Shown: positions 10,329-20,732 of the stretch, in pieces | How positions within the stretch are numbered: position 1 is the stretch's first letter | How the letters are laid out: every line of letters begins with the position of its first letter | Assembly (NCBI GenBank): GCA_027576995.1 | Contig: JANBQC010000505.1 | Location: 1 to 20,870 of the forward strand | Length of the DNA stretch: 20,870 nt | Direction of reading: 5' to 3' | Source: Dimargaris cristalligena | Taxonomy: Eukaryota; Kickxellomycota; Dimargaritomycetes; Dimargaritales; Dimargaritaceae | Notes under the pieces: model-generated | What the model was told of the DNA's origin: nothing | What the model saw: the letters and a program-made list of their open reading frames with translations, nothing else | The model's database searches: none | Position numbers and translations under genes: made by a program

Positions 10329-10505
10329 GTAAGGTTAGTATTATGAGGGAAGAGTAGGAGTTTGGTACTCTCACTATGCTACCCAAATTATAGAGTGCGA
10401 GATTCCCCCCACCACCACACCACTTGGCTCTGTTTCAGTGCAGCTGTCTATACACCACCCTTGAATCCATTCCGCTTAACTAGATTCGCTTTCTTCTCTC
10501 TCTAG
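10329..10505 (+). other. probable 5'-UTR intron of QCR8
   Basis: A GTAAGG donor at 10329 pairs with a strong acceptor at 10504-10505. The acceptor is preceded by a branch-like CTTAAC and an unbroken pyrimidine tract (TTCTTCTCTCTCTAG). The intron would be 177 bases, in the range of the other introns in the window. It lies between the TATA box and the ATG at 10570. Confidence 0.5.
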
Positions 10506-10569
10506 TCGGTTGATTATTCCTCTTTGCCCTCCCCTTCCCCTCTCCTACTTTATTACACTAGCCTCCACC

Positions 10570-10824
10570 ATGGGTGATCACAGTTTCGGAAATCTCGGCG
10601 GCCCCAAGCAGCGCGGCATCGTGAGCTACCGCCTGTCGTCCTACGAACAGCGTGTCTTCGCCGGCGTCTTCAAGAAGGGTTTCTACAACGTCATCCGCCG
10701 CTTCTCGGCCAACGTCCTGTACATCGGCCCCCCCATGATCGCCTCCTACATGGTCTACTCCTGGGCCAAGAAGCGCAACACCTACCTCAACTCCAAGGCC
10801 GGTCACCACGAACTCAGCGGGTAA
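10570..10824 (+). CDS. QCR8: cytochrome bc1 complex subunit 8
   Basis: An 84-residue protein starting at the ATG at 10570 in an ideal CCACCATGG context. The longer frame upstream begins with a non-canonical codon and is leader. The sequence fits QCR8/UQCRQ: an N-terminal Gly-rich section, the GIVSYRLSSYEQ phrase, a basic RVFAGVFKKGF region, and one membrane helix (about 48-65) with the PP-M-ASYMVYSWA pattern followed by KKRN. Yeast Qcr8 is 94 residues, so the size fits. The subunit sits in the inner membrane beside cytochrome b in complex III and helps quinol binding. No cleaved targeting peptide is seen. PHB1 follows in the same direction. Confidence 0.93.
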   Translation: MGDHSFGNLGGPKQRGIVSYRLSSYEQRVFAGVFKKGFYNVIRRFSANVLYIGPPMIASYMVYSWAKKRNTYLNSKAGHHELSG

Positions 10825-10980
10825 ACCGAAACCTCTGCTGCTGCCTCTCCCCTCAAGTACTATATAATCCCGCCCAGCGCGAGATGTGCGGCCTGGCTAC
10901 TTCTAGACGACTCATTTTTTTTATTTATCAACTGCATACATTCAACTACGGTGTGTGGTATTCGTGCTTCATTTCCCTCC

Positions 10981-10986
10981 AATAAA
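10981..10986 (+). promoter_or_regulatory. polyadenylation signal-like AATAAA of QCR8
   Basis: AATAAA lies 157 bases after the QCR8 stop, followed by a T/G-rich stretch (GGTTGTTTGT) that resembles a downstream element. Fungal 3' ends do not always use this hexamer. Confidence 0.4.
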
Positions 10987-11074
10987 CCTGGTTGTTTGTA
11001 ATGCCACAACTCTCTGAACACTGAAGTCGATTACAACACTATTATCCATGTTGAAGTGACTTGGGGCAATGCTT

Positions 11075-11089
11075 TATATATATATATAT
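11075..11089. repeat. TA dinucleotide repeat
   Basis: A short TA microsatellite in the QCR8-PHB1 spacer, outside coding DNA. Confidence 0.7.
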
Positions 11090-11824
11090 CTCTATATACT
11101 TACTTTCCTGAGAAATAATTCAGCAGGCAGGGTAGTTTGGCGTTATAAAAGCATCTTTAATGACTAGTCATTGAACAGCCCTAATTGTTGATGCAGGTCT
11201 TATAAGCACTCTCTCCCCTTTAATATGGGTGGAATTCAGTGCAGATTTATAAAGTTTTGGATAATACGTGTATGGGAAAATATATGAGGGATCCATTATT
11301 AACCAGTGGTTTTTGCCTCATCCAACGGATTTATCGTTATACAGTCTGGTTGAACCTTTCCCATATGTAATGGGGGAGACGAGCTGCTAATGGCCCTCCA
11401 GCATCCTCTCTAAAGAAAGGTCACGTGTACTCGATTGGGAAGGAGGGGCAGCGATTAGTAAGTAAGAAGCGCGGGGGAAGGCAGCGTCATCATAGTATGA
11501 GGAAAGGATCACAGCGGAGCCGGAGTTGCGGCAGCTGCCTGAAGGCGGAGGGAGAGGACGAGTCGACTGCGGCTGGATTTTGGGTTACTCGAGTAGTAGT
11601 TGTAGCAGTATTAGGTAAAGTGGTCAGTCAGCCAGGCCCCCAGATCCACACATCACCCATTTAGAGCCCCCGTAGTTAGTAGAGTCAGCCTTTCACATTA
11701 CCTGTGCACCCTAGTCCGCCTTACCCTTCCGTTCCTTTACTTTATACTGTCGATCCCACCTTTTCTATCCACTCTCTGATTTCTTCACTTTACTTGTTCC
11801 GTTCTATCCCACCTAGTTTACAAT

Positions 11825-12951
11825 ATGTCTTTCGTCGACAAGCTGTCCAAGATTGTGGTTCCCCTGGGCGCCCTGGCCCTCGGTGCCCAGAATGCCATGT
11901 ATGACGGTATGTCCTCTCCTCGACTTAGAGTGGCTTAACCCTAACCCCCATCCCCCTCGTTCAGCCAGGGCTGCGAATCGTTCGGATCCCTTACTGAGCT
12001 CGAGGAGTTTATGAGTGGGGGATGCACGAGTGGTGTAGTCTACAGCGAACCCCTCCCACCCATTTTAACCCCAGGACCTTGGTAAACCGGAAACGGATAA
12101 TATCAGACACCTTGGAGAATAACCCCACCAATCCACTAAACTAGACTAACCCTCCATACATAAATGTGTATTACCATCCCTCTACTCTCCTCTACTCTAC
12201 CCTAGTCAAGGGCGGATACCGCGCCGTCATCTTCGACCGTATCCAGGGTGTTAAATCCGAGGTGGTGGGTGAGGGCACCCATTTCCTGGTTCCCTGGCTG
12301 CAGCGCGCCGTGATCTACGACGTCCGCACCAAGCCCCGCAACATTTCGACCACGACGGGGTCCAAGGATATGCAAATGGTTAGCCTGACCCTGCGGGTGC
12401 TGCACCGCCCCGAAGAGACCCGCCTGCCGACCATTTACCAGAACCTGGGTATGGACTACGACGAGCGGGTGCTGCCCTCGATTGGTAACGAAGTCCTCAA
12501 GGCCATTGTGGCCCAGTTCGACGCCGGCGAATTGATTACCCAACGCGAGGTGGTGTCGTCGCGGATCCGGGAGGACCTGGTCAAACGGGCCCAGGAATTC
12601 AACATCCGGCTCGAAGACGTGTCCATCACCCACATGACGTTCGGGCGCGAGTTCACTAACGCCGTCGAACAGAAACAAATCGCCCAGCAGGAGGCTGAAC
12701 GGGCTAAATTCATCGTCGAGCGCGCCGAACAGGAGAAACAGGCCGCGATTATTCGGGCCGAAGGTGAGGCCATCGCCGCTGAAACTATTTCGGAAGCCCT
12801 CCAGAAGGCCGGGGCCGGTCTGATCCAGTTCCGCCGGATCGAAGCCTCCAAGGCTATCGCCACCACCCTGGCCAGTGCCCGCAATGTGACGTATCTGCCC
12901 ACCGGGGGGGACAAGGGCGCCAACCTCCTGCTGAACGTGTCCGACAAATAA
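11825..12951 (+). CDS. PHB1: prohibitin 1 (one intron)
   Basis: A spliced gene: exon 1 at 11825-11906, an intron at 11907-12205 (299 bases, GTATGT donor, CCCTAG acceptor), and exon 2 at 12206-12951, giving 275 residues. The join restores the conserved MYDVKGG phrase, with the intron after the first base of the Val codon. The rest follows prohibitin 1 almost without gaps: the FDRIQGVK phrase, [63 protein letters not shown] and a C-terminal coiled coil (about 175-225) rich in Glu/Lys/Ala. Residues 9-25 are a hydrophobic membrane anchor. Yeast Phb1 is 287 residues; the shortening is at the tail. With Phb2 it forms the inner-membrane ring that chaperones respiratory subunits. Phb2 is not in the window. 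Confidence 0.95.
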
Positions 12952-13876
12952 GTCCGGAACAGGGATGTTCCATTTACCTGATCTTGGTTCTTTGCTCCCC
13001 CTCAAAAGGGCTTCGAGGAATGGGGTGGCCGAAGCCACCAACGAGAAGAGGGAGGAGATATTACCGCTTCCTTACTATAAAACACCATTCTACTCATTTT
13101 ATACATAAATCCCCTGATCGGTTCATTTTCAGTCGGCAATAAGGGGAGTCCCCCCCCACCCTAGACATATGTGTATGTGTGTGGGTCTCAAGGCTACTCT
13201 AATCATAGACTACTTCCAGGACTACACAGAGATTAGGTTGGATATAATGTCATAATTTCATTAAAGGATCATCTTAACACTAAAAAGTGATTACAATAAG
13301 AAAAAGGTGCAAGAATCTAGTGAAAGCAAATAGAATGCGACGGGAATCCCGGTGGATCAATACTGCATATAATATAAAGAACAAGCCGCCAGCGAAATAT
13401 AAGAAACCGAATAAATTAATTACGTGTATGTAAATATAAACGTAACTGGACATGGAAAGAGGCAAAGTACAAGAAGCTCATTCCAACTAAAAACCTACCC
13501 ATAAATAGCCTATATACATTATATAAAGCAATGAGGCAAGGTACTAAATAAATGGAATGCTTACACGAATATAGTGGAGGGGGATGGAATAATGGTAAAA
13601 TGGGTAACTGAAAATGGGAATTAGATGGGCAGGCATAATAAATAAATAAATCAAACACAATTATATGGTAAAAATGAAAGCGTGTCAAAGGATGTTCAAG
13701 TGAAAACGAATATAGTAGTAATAATATGTACAAAATTACGAATGTATGAAGGTAGATGCGTAATAATTTTGGGTCCTAAGGGTGTAGTATTAAGGAGAGT
13801 ACTTAGTATGCAGGGATTGTAAAGTAAATGTAAATAGTAAAAGGCAATGGACACGGAGTGGTGGGAGGGAAGCGGA
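12952..13876. other. AT-rich spacer between convergent genes
   Basis: The 3' ends of PHB1 (plus) and SPA2 (minus) face each other here. The sequence is very AT-rich with short runs such as AATAAATAAATAAA near 13640. Two minus-strand frames at 13280-13733 are Tyr/Phe/Leu-rich translations of A/T-rich DNA with no domain. I see no gene. Confidence 0.5.
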
Positions 13877-16800
13877 CTACTCCATGAGGGACACTAGGAA
13901 CTTGGTGCTGCGGGCTACATCAAAGACCGCGCTAGTAAGCCGCTGTTTAAAGATCTTGTCATTAACCAAGTCATGCACGACTTCGGTATCCAGGTCTTGG
14001 TTATCGATTTGGAACTCGTGCAGGGCTCCGGGGCGGGGGCTGGACCCGTTAAGCAGTACGGAGCTGGCTGGGTGGGGCGATGCCGGGGACAGGGTGCTGT
14101 CGAACTGGTTATTGATGGCGGCCATCTGGGCAGCCTTGTAAATTTCGGCCACGAGGGTCTGGAGCAAATGGTCGCCCTCACCAAGTCCTTCCAAATACGA
14201 GCGAGCCCGCTGGGGGTCAAACGACGGGGGGAGCTGGTACGATGCTGGTCGACCGTAGACGTGCGAGGACGAGCGGGTAAGGCTTGAGTAGTGCTCAAAA
14301 CTGGTCCGACAGGTAATAAGAATGGACGATACCGTAGCGACAATTTGCCGCAGATTGAGGACGAGGGCAACCGGATCGACCTCTTCTGACCGGCTGGTAC
14401 GCAGCATATCCTGGATGCCCTGGACGGCTTGGTCGGTTTTAGCCTCCAAAAAGTCCCGGAGATCATCGACGGACAGACTACTGTTGGGGTTGGTCAGGTC
14501 ACTCGGGGGAGGGGTGGCCGTCTGCTGGGAGTCCCAGCTTTCCGACTTGGCTCCATTGACCAATGGTGGAGAGTGCCGGTTGTAGCCATTCGCTTTGGTC
14601 GCCCCATAAAGGGTATCGGAGGGGGGTCGATTATAACCAGCGACACTATTGAAATCACTTCGCAGATTTTTGGACCGGGTTAGTGTAATTTCCCCTGAGC
14701 CGGCACTGCGGTCAAGTGACGGACCCCGCCCGTTCTTCGAGTGGTAGTCATCGTGGCTCTTATGAATAGGACCTGACTTGGGTGTAGGTGGGGAGGATAG
14801 CGTCAGGGAATCCGACGAGCTATTGGGTCGCAGCTTGATGGTTCGAACAATATCAATGACGGCGGCCGTCGTGTGACCGGCGGCCGATTCTAAAAGGGAG
14901 AGGGGGCTCAATCCCATACCCGATGCGTGGTTCTTGGCCGCCGTAGTGAGGCCGTGTAGAGTGGTTGAAAGACGGGACCGATAGCCCCGTAACCTCTCAA
15001 GGTCATTCGAATTGAGTTGGGCCTGGGCCTCGTATTGCTCGGTGTCTTCCGAAATAGCCCGACAGGCCATTACGACCGATTTCATGCAGACCAGAACGGA
15101 AGTAGGGGCATCGGAGCGACCGGTTCGGAGGAGTTCATCGATGGAATTTTGGAACTGGGTCATTTTTTGCCGATCGATACCACCCTCGGATGTTTTATCA
15201 TGGTACGGTGTATCGCCAAGACCCTTGGAGGTCTCTCGGGCAAGGTCGCTGGGGTAGGGTGGAGTCGGTGGAACCACTTGCTTAGAGAGCTTCTCGGCAT
15301 CCCGTAACCGGTTCTCCAAATTCATTTTCTGAATATACATGCGAATGGGTATCATTGGTCAAGTAGGGGTATATGTGGTGAGCGGGGAGTCAAATGGGCC
15401 TTTTATAGCATTAAGTTGGCCGGGTCGTAAGCCCATGTAAAAGGAGTGGGTAAAAATAGGGGAACATATAGACAAAATGAGGGCCTCCGTCGGCAATGTT
15501 GACCATATATCCTTATCTAATATATGATTAAGAAATGGGACCAAACTTACCTCGTCCATCAGCTTCTTCATGCGCCGGTTGTAGTGCTCGTTCTGAGATT
15601 TCAGTTCACCCAGCTCGCCGGTGATTCTGCTGACCTGTCGCCGTAGATTGTCTTTTTCGTCGCGGTCCTTTTCGGCGCCCATACGCTGGAGGAGGTACAG
15701 ATGGGTAAAATTAGGTAAGGTGGTTACGAATAGTAGGAGGATAATATGGTCAGTATAAGAGGTCATTCGACATGGAAGTGGGGGCTTATGAAAGTATCGG
15801 CAATACTTCCGCCAGAGAAGGATATGATATTACGTGGTACCCAACGAAACCATTTGGGAGAGGTTCAACCAAGCTATATAACGAAAAATCCGTTGGATGA
15901 AGTGAATATTACTGGTTGAAAATAAACCTCCCATATATTATACCATATACGTATCATTTAAAACCTTATACAGCTGGGCCGCATTTCACCCATTTTGATG
16001 TTCTCCGTCGGAAAAACTCCCCAAAAAAAGCGGACACTTACCAGACTGCGTTGGTGTTCTAATAGCTCGCTTCGAAGCTGTTCCGTCTCCTTGGTCATAT
16101 TGGCAATATACCGTTCCTGCTCGGCGTTTGTCTATAATATAACCATACGGAAAATAGATAAACATAGATAGGTAGATAGTGAAGTGTCCCGATGAGTCCA
16201 TAGAACATAGTAAAGGAAAGGGAAGCTATTGACTGCATCCACAGCAAACCCGACCCGCCATTTTATACAACAGCAACGGGTCATCTAGGAGTATAGTGAA
16301 CCCCATTCATGGGACGACGAAGGTGACGGTAGAAGGGACCTACTTTGCGGCTCTCCTGTAGGTCGAGCTTGAGCTGGTTATTTTCGCTGAGCAAATCTAG
16401 TTTTTGGGATTCGCTCTGGCTGGATTTTGAGAGGGACCGTTCAAGGTTCTCGACTTGTAGTTTGAGGGACTGGACCTGCCGCTCGTAGTTATCTTTAATC
16501 CGATCCACATCTTCGGAGGAGCGGGAGGGGGGAACCTGGGGGCTGGGGTGGGAATGCATATAGGAGGAGTCGATGGACGGGGGTTTTCCAATGCTGTGGA
16601 GGGAGGCCATAGACGAGGAAAAATTGGGGTTAAGATTAGAAAGGCTTCCATTCCCATTGACCCCACTCGGCGGACCGTTATTGCGGGATACAGCTGGCCG
16701 CTGGCGCGGGTCGTGGTAGTTGGTGGACTGTTGGTGGGTGGGGGACTGCGAATAGGGCCCCGGTGCATCGGACCGCGACGCGATGCTGTGATTGGAGCGA

Positions 16801-17999
16801 TTGGTGTCACTGGATTCGGTGCGCGTAGCCATGGGCCTCGAGACATTGGCGGGGGGTCGGTGGGGGTCATGCCCCCGCGCCCCGTGGTTCACAATTTGTG
16901 GGGGAGGTGGTGGGGGGTGATGGCTGTCTTGGGGGAAATTGGGGCGGGGGTGACTCGGGGTCACCGGTGTAGTAGCACTACTCTCGTACTGGAAAAATAA
17001 AGGGGTAATTGATATGGGCACGGGCACGGACAGGGGGAAAGACAATGGCCAGGACAATGGGGTTAATATATACTGAAATACGGAGGCAATATGTAGGGGA
17101 CGGAGATAATGCCAGTGTTGTCGGGTAGGGTGTATAGGGGGGCGGATGGACTTACCTGAGAGCGGCGGTTTTCCAGTTCGGTAAATACTTCGCAGACGAG
17201 GTCGAAGAATTTGGACTCGGACAGAGTGCAGAGCTTCGCCCGGGCTTGATTACGTCGGTCATTGAGGTCGTTCTTGGCAATTAGATGGGGAACTGGGGAA
17301 ATGCCGGACGAGAGTATATGCCCAGATATAATTTGGATAAATGCGTTGGGCAGGGATTAGCCAGGGCTCGAATAATAACGCCATTTGGCTAGAGTAGACT
17401 AATGGAATATGATATAATATATATGCATGCATGCATACACCTGGGGCGGACTTACTAAGTGGGGTTTGGGTCCGCCGAGTCAGTTCGTCGTAAACGTCGG
17501 TGACAAGGACCTGGAACTGTGGCTCCTGAAGCCGGTATAGTTTACCACCATTGGCGGGTCGCCGCATGGGCTGGCCTGGATAGGGGATGGAGATACAATA
17601 TAATAATGGGGTATGCCAATAGGGCCAAGAAAAAACAGAGAAATATGCAAGTATAAATATATAAAAACCGAATACCAATTAGTTACACGTCTCTACCTTG
17701 GTGCTGCCTTGTGTAGAACATTAGACACACCAGGGTGGCAGGTGCGACAGGAAGAAGGACCAAGTGTTAGTAACGCCCAGCCCTCCCATAAACACCAAGA
17801 AGTGTGTTAGAGGGCAGCCTCGCTTGGACAAGTCAACTCATCTACGCGTATCACCCAACGGCCGTACTGTAGGGGCGTACTCAAGGCCGACTGCAGAGAA
17901 GGAGGAGGGGGGATCGGACTGAGGAGGGTACGCACCTGGTGGTAAATTGGAAGTAATGAAACTTCGGAAAGTCTGGAGTTTGACGAGGGTCGATGCCAT
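13877..17999 (-). CDS. SPA2: Spa2-like polarisome scaffold (seven exons)
   Basis: Seven exons, all on the minus strand: 17999-17936, 17575-17456, 17292-17156, 16988-16344, 16131-16042, 15685-15551 and 15328-13877, giving 880 residues. All introns are GT-AG, mostly with GTAAGT or GTAGGT donors, and every join is in phase. Residues 31-56 and 73-105 are the two Spa2/GIT homology (SHD) repeats, the first with TDVYDELTRR and the second with RRNQARAKL and FTELENRR. Residues 108-260 are Pro/Ser/Asn-rich and probably disordered. Residues 265-415 form a long coiled coil spanning exons 4-7. Residues 453-563 are a helical region with the SIDELLRTGRSD phrase. A similar region is at 685-740, and 852-880 is the conserved Spa2 C-terminal helix (ARSTKFLVSL). 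Spa2 organises formins and MAP-kinase components at growth tips. Exon 1 is the least certain part; its start has a good CACCATGG context. Confidence 0.88.
17423..17436. repeat. ATGC tetranucleotide repeat in SPA2 intron 2
   Basis: Three and a half ATGC units inside intron 2 (17455-17293) of SPA2. It is self-complementary and could pair, but lies away from the splice sites. Confidence 0.6.
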
Positions 18000-18294
18000 G
18001 GTGAAGCGTTGGCCCTGTCAGTCAGCGGCACTAACTTAGTTGGCGGACTTGGGTGGAGTTGAAAGTTAGGTTGAATAGAGGGAAGAGAAAGCCGAGGTTG
18101 GTGAGTGAGAAAGCAAGAGACAAAAGATATAACGGAGCAGACGGGGAACACACCGCGGAGATGGGGGCAATGGAGCCAGGAACAGGGCAGATGCAACAAC
18201 AGTGGGCGGGGGGAGGAAGGAGATAAAGGAGAAAAGGGGAGTGGAATCGCGAGAAAAAACATATAGAACAGTACTAATAGCAATGCTCCTTAGT

Positions 18295-18306
18295 AGAGAG
18301 AGAGAG
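18295..18306. repeat. GA dinucleotide repeat
   Basis: A short GA microsatellite in the SPA2 upstream region, with CT on the transcribed-side strand. Confidence 0.6.
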
Positions 18307-18928
18307 GCGCAAAAGAATAGAAAAGCGAATAGAAGCCACAGCAGGCTCAACCGACTGTGCAAGGGGCAATACAACAATAATAATGATAATAACAAGACAC
18401 GCTAAGTAGGAAAGAAGAATATCGCGGGCATCCTGCCATAAAAGGGTCTGCAGTTAAAGGTTGCCAACATGACTTTGAGAGGAAAATACGTTGTGGTATG
18501 TGGTGACACAGAACCCTCCCTTCAAAACAGGCATTGGCTGTGCTGTGACTCAGAAGGAGCGCACCGTTGGGTTAGTGAAGCATTTTTTTACTATACACAG
18601 AGGCAGTACAACCACAACCCCTATTAAAAATAGCATCGCCCCCAGGGGAAGTGGCAAAGTAAATTCAGGCGGGAGGAGGAGGTAAAGGAGTGAAGAAGGC
18701 TCCCTTCTCTACCTATCTACCATGCCCCCCGTCAACACGGGCAGTAAACAGCCCTCATCACCTCCTAGAATCAATAATAGTATGTGTTGGGGGTATTACC
18801 GGAAATACGGGGCAGGCCAGCCTCTCCACTCAGCTACCCTCTTCCATGTATATATCCAGTCTATGGATTGCATTTCCCAGCCTGTGTATGACTAGCATGC
18901 AATTAATTGGCCTTGTCCTTTTCCCCAG

Positions 18929-18942
18929 TGTGTGTGTGTGTG
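18929..18942. repeat. GT dinucleotide repeat
   Basis: A short GT microsatellite in the spacer upstream of SPA2, with no coding overlap. Confidence 0.65.
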
Positions 18943-19257
18943 GGTCTTATTAATAGCCAGCTCTGTTGAACCGACCGGAATACGCTACAGTAGAAGGTTA
19001 GAGGAACGGGCAATCCTTTGCCACTCGGGGTATCCCATGTCAGAAACTGCTGGCAGCGGGTGGGTGGCCCAGACTGCCCTCTACTGCTACTTATCGGCCC
19101 AAAAGAACACCGACGGGATCGGCCCCGTTGCTGTTTGGCTGAGCTGGGGATGGCCATTGATGACGATGGTCTCTCCCTTTCTTTTCGTTTATATAATTTA
19201 ATAAATATATATATACTAAATTTAATTACTCCTCCCCTTTGTGAGGTGGCCCCATAC

Positions 19258-19912
19258 CCTCACACCACCACAATACGGGGGTGTGTAATCACTGGGTATA
19301 GTTGAGGCGAGGTGGGCGACGATTTGATCGATGCCAGCCGGGTCCAGAGAGTTGTTAGTTGGTGCGAGTCAGCGTGCTTCTCTTGTACTATGGGGACAGG
19401 GGAAGCTGCCCTTTCCTCGCCCTGCTTGGTATGTATGAAACTGAATTCGCTCCCCTTCGCAGGCCCTTCCATAGTCCCCTGAATTAGGGGAGGGAAGGAG
19501 AGAGGAGGCGATCAGCGCTCCATTCATCTCCTGATTCGCCTGGCGAGCATCCCTTGCCACTGCGTTAATCGTGACCATATCCTCCCCAACTCCCTCTGCG
19601 GCTGGCGGTGTATCCATTCCCGTCAGATTATGGGGCATCCCCCCTGTCAGTAACGAGCGACCTTCCTTAGGGTAGGGTAGAGTAGAATATAATGAAAGAA
19701 AAGGGGGGGAAGGTGTGTAGTAGCCTCGGCCCTGCCCATGATCTGGTTTCCAGGGGAAGGGGCCCGAGCCACCCCTGAGGCACCACTTGACCGCCAACCA
19801 GCTGGTATAGGCCTGGCTGTGGAACATACGGGGGGAATGTGCCCAGACATTGCAGTGGGGGCGGTTCCCCCTCATGGCCCAGAAATAGAGCTCTGGAAAA
19901 GCGACTGCCCAT
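19258..19912 (-). other. coding-like stretch, unrecognised
   Basis: On the minus strand this GC-rich segment holds long open frames in more than one register. From 19912 one frame includes the phrases FPPYVPQPGLYQLVGG and PLPLETRSWAG, which look protein-like rather than random. Further down another frame reads DTPPAAEGVGEDMVTINAVA, and a third, downstream of a possible acceptor (CCCCTAATTCAG near 19482), runs 70 codons to a stop at 19260. These could be exons of one unknown spliced gene or frame-shifted remains, but I could not find convincing donors between them. The GC content alone makes long chance frames more likely, so confidence is low. Confidence 0.25.
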
Positions 19913-19989
19913 TGCATTCTATTTTTATATACATTTTAAAATAGCCTCCCAATGTACATAATAATGGTGTATATCTTGCCCCCGGTTTA

Positions 19990-20284
19990 TCACCACCATA
20001 ACACCCAACAGACCCATTTAACCACTACTGCATAGGACGCAGTTGTACATCCGTGTGGGGAATCTAGCGCACTCTCTCCGTTCGGGTACACGTCATATAG
20101 AAATTCTAGCCGGGCACTGCCGTTCCTGGGCGTAAATCGATGATCATGCACAGCCAAAAATATCAATTCAGCCTGATACTCTAAAAACGGCCGGGAATCG
20201 TCAGAGTTCCACAAGCAGCCCATTGCCCGCTTCGGAGTCGTTTAGTCTATTCGCTGAAGAGATGCGATAAGCAGTCTCACCCAT
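19990..20284 (-). pseudogene. possible frameshifted gene fragment, unrecognised
   Basis: An ATG at 20284 opens a frame reading MGETAYRISSANRLN and continuing to a TGA near 20200. Just before it, a second frame opens that carries a well-formed protein-like run (for example RPFLEYQAELIFLAVHDHRF and LEFLYDVYPNGES) before turning into low-quality sequence and stopping at 19990. A single frameshift around 20200-20215 would join the two. I do not recognise a family. It may be a broken gene, or two exons, or chance. Confidence 0.25.
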
Positions 20285-20720
20285 GGTAGATACATCGGTA
20301 CACCGCCGCTGGTTATTCTAACAATAACGAACTTCTAAGACATGCCGCCCGCGGTCCTTCATTATAATGCAGCTACCAGCTTAAGTTTATGGGGATATCT
20401 CTGCCATAGAAATGATTCATAAATTAATAACCAAAACACTGGGTCCAGCTAGCCCAGCGAGGCAAGTTCCAGCGGAGGTACCGTTCTCCGCTAGGACAGG
20501 TCACAAAGCCTACGCTGGCCCAAGGGGGACGTGGAGCTGGGCTGGAAGGAAGGTGTGAAGGGGGATTGGCTATGCATTCCAGACAATTACCCTTCCACTG
20601 GGTCGGCTGACTTCGAAATTGGGACCCAGCTGCGCAGTAGCCTAGGGAAAGAAAGAAGGAAGGAAGGTCCTGGGTAGAAACCGCACTAGCCTGTCCACTC
20701 AGAAAAGCAGCCCCCCGTTA

Positions 20721-20732
20721 GAGAGAGAGAGA
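20721..20732. repeat. GA dinucleotide repeat
   Basis: A short GA microsatellite near the right edge of the window, in non-coding DNA. Confidence 0.6.

Larger units (their letters stand above)
9697..10569. other. divergent promoter region of RAB5 and QCR8
   Basis: Read on the minus strand, the 250 bases before RAB5 are rich in CT tracts (9899-9915 is GA-rich on plus), as in many fungal leaders. The plus-strand half holds a TATA box and a probable 5'-UTR intron, given separately. The open frame at 10041-10346 is not coding-like and overlaps the TATA box. Confidence 0.5.
10825..11824. other. spacer between QCR8 and PHB1
   Basis: About 1 kb. It contains a polyadenylation-like AATAAA and a TA repeat, listed separately, and the PHB1 promoter. 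A TCACGTG motif at 11421-11427 lies next to a reversed CCAAT box at 11434-11438. A small open frame at 11425-11664 lies in this promoter and looks like chance. Confidence 0.5.

Noticed and set aside
10041..10346. Plus-strand open frame of 101 codons as a coding gene
   Set aside because: It covers the QCR8 TATA box and the donor of the leader intron, is Pro-rich from C tracts, and has no domain.
11936..11950. Telomere-like CCCTAACCC inside the PHB1 intron
   Set aside because: A single short match in a pyrimidine-rich intron, with no tandem repeats. Chance is the simplest explanation.
12202..13041. Long minus-strand frame opposite PHB1 exon 2
   Set aside because: It mirrors a GC-rich conserved exon, so it is a shadow of the codon bias of PHB1.
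13280..13733. Tyr/Phe-rich minus-strand frames as membrane proteins
   Set aside because: They come from A/T-rich spacer DNA, whose translation is always rich in such residues, and have no start context or conserved pattern.
18066..18395. Leu/Ser-rich minus-strand frame upstream of SPA2
   Set aside because: It translates a CT-rich leader or promoter tract and has no domain.
20439..20630. Inverted repeat around CTGGGTCC and GGACCCAG as a transposon end or hairpin
   Set aside because: Only 8 bases match over nearly 200 bases, with no target duplication or transposase frame.
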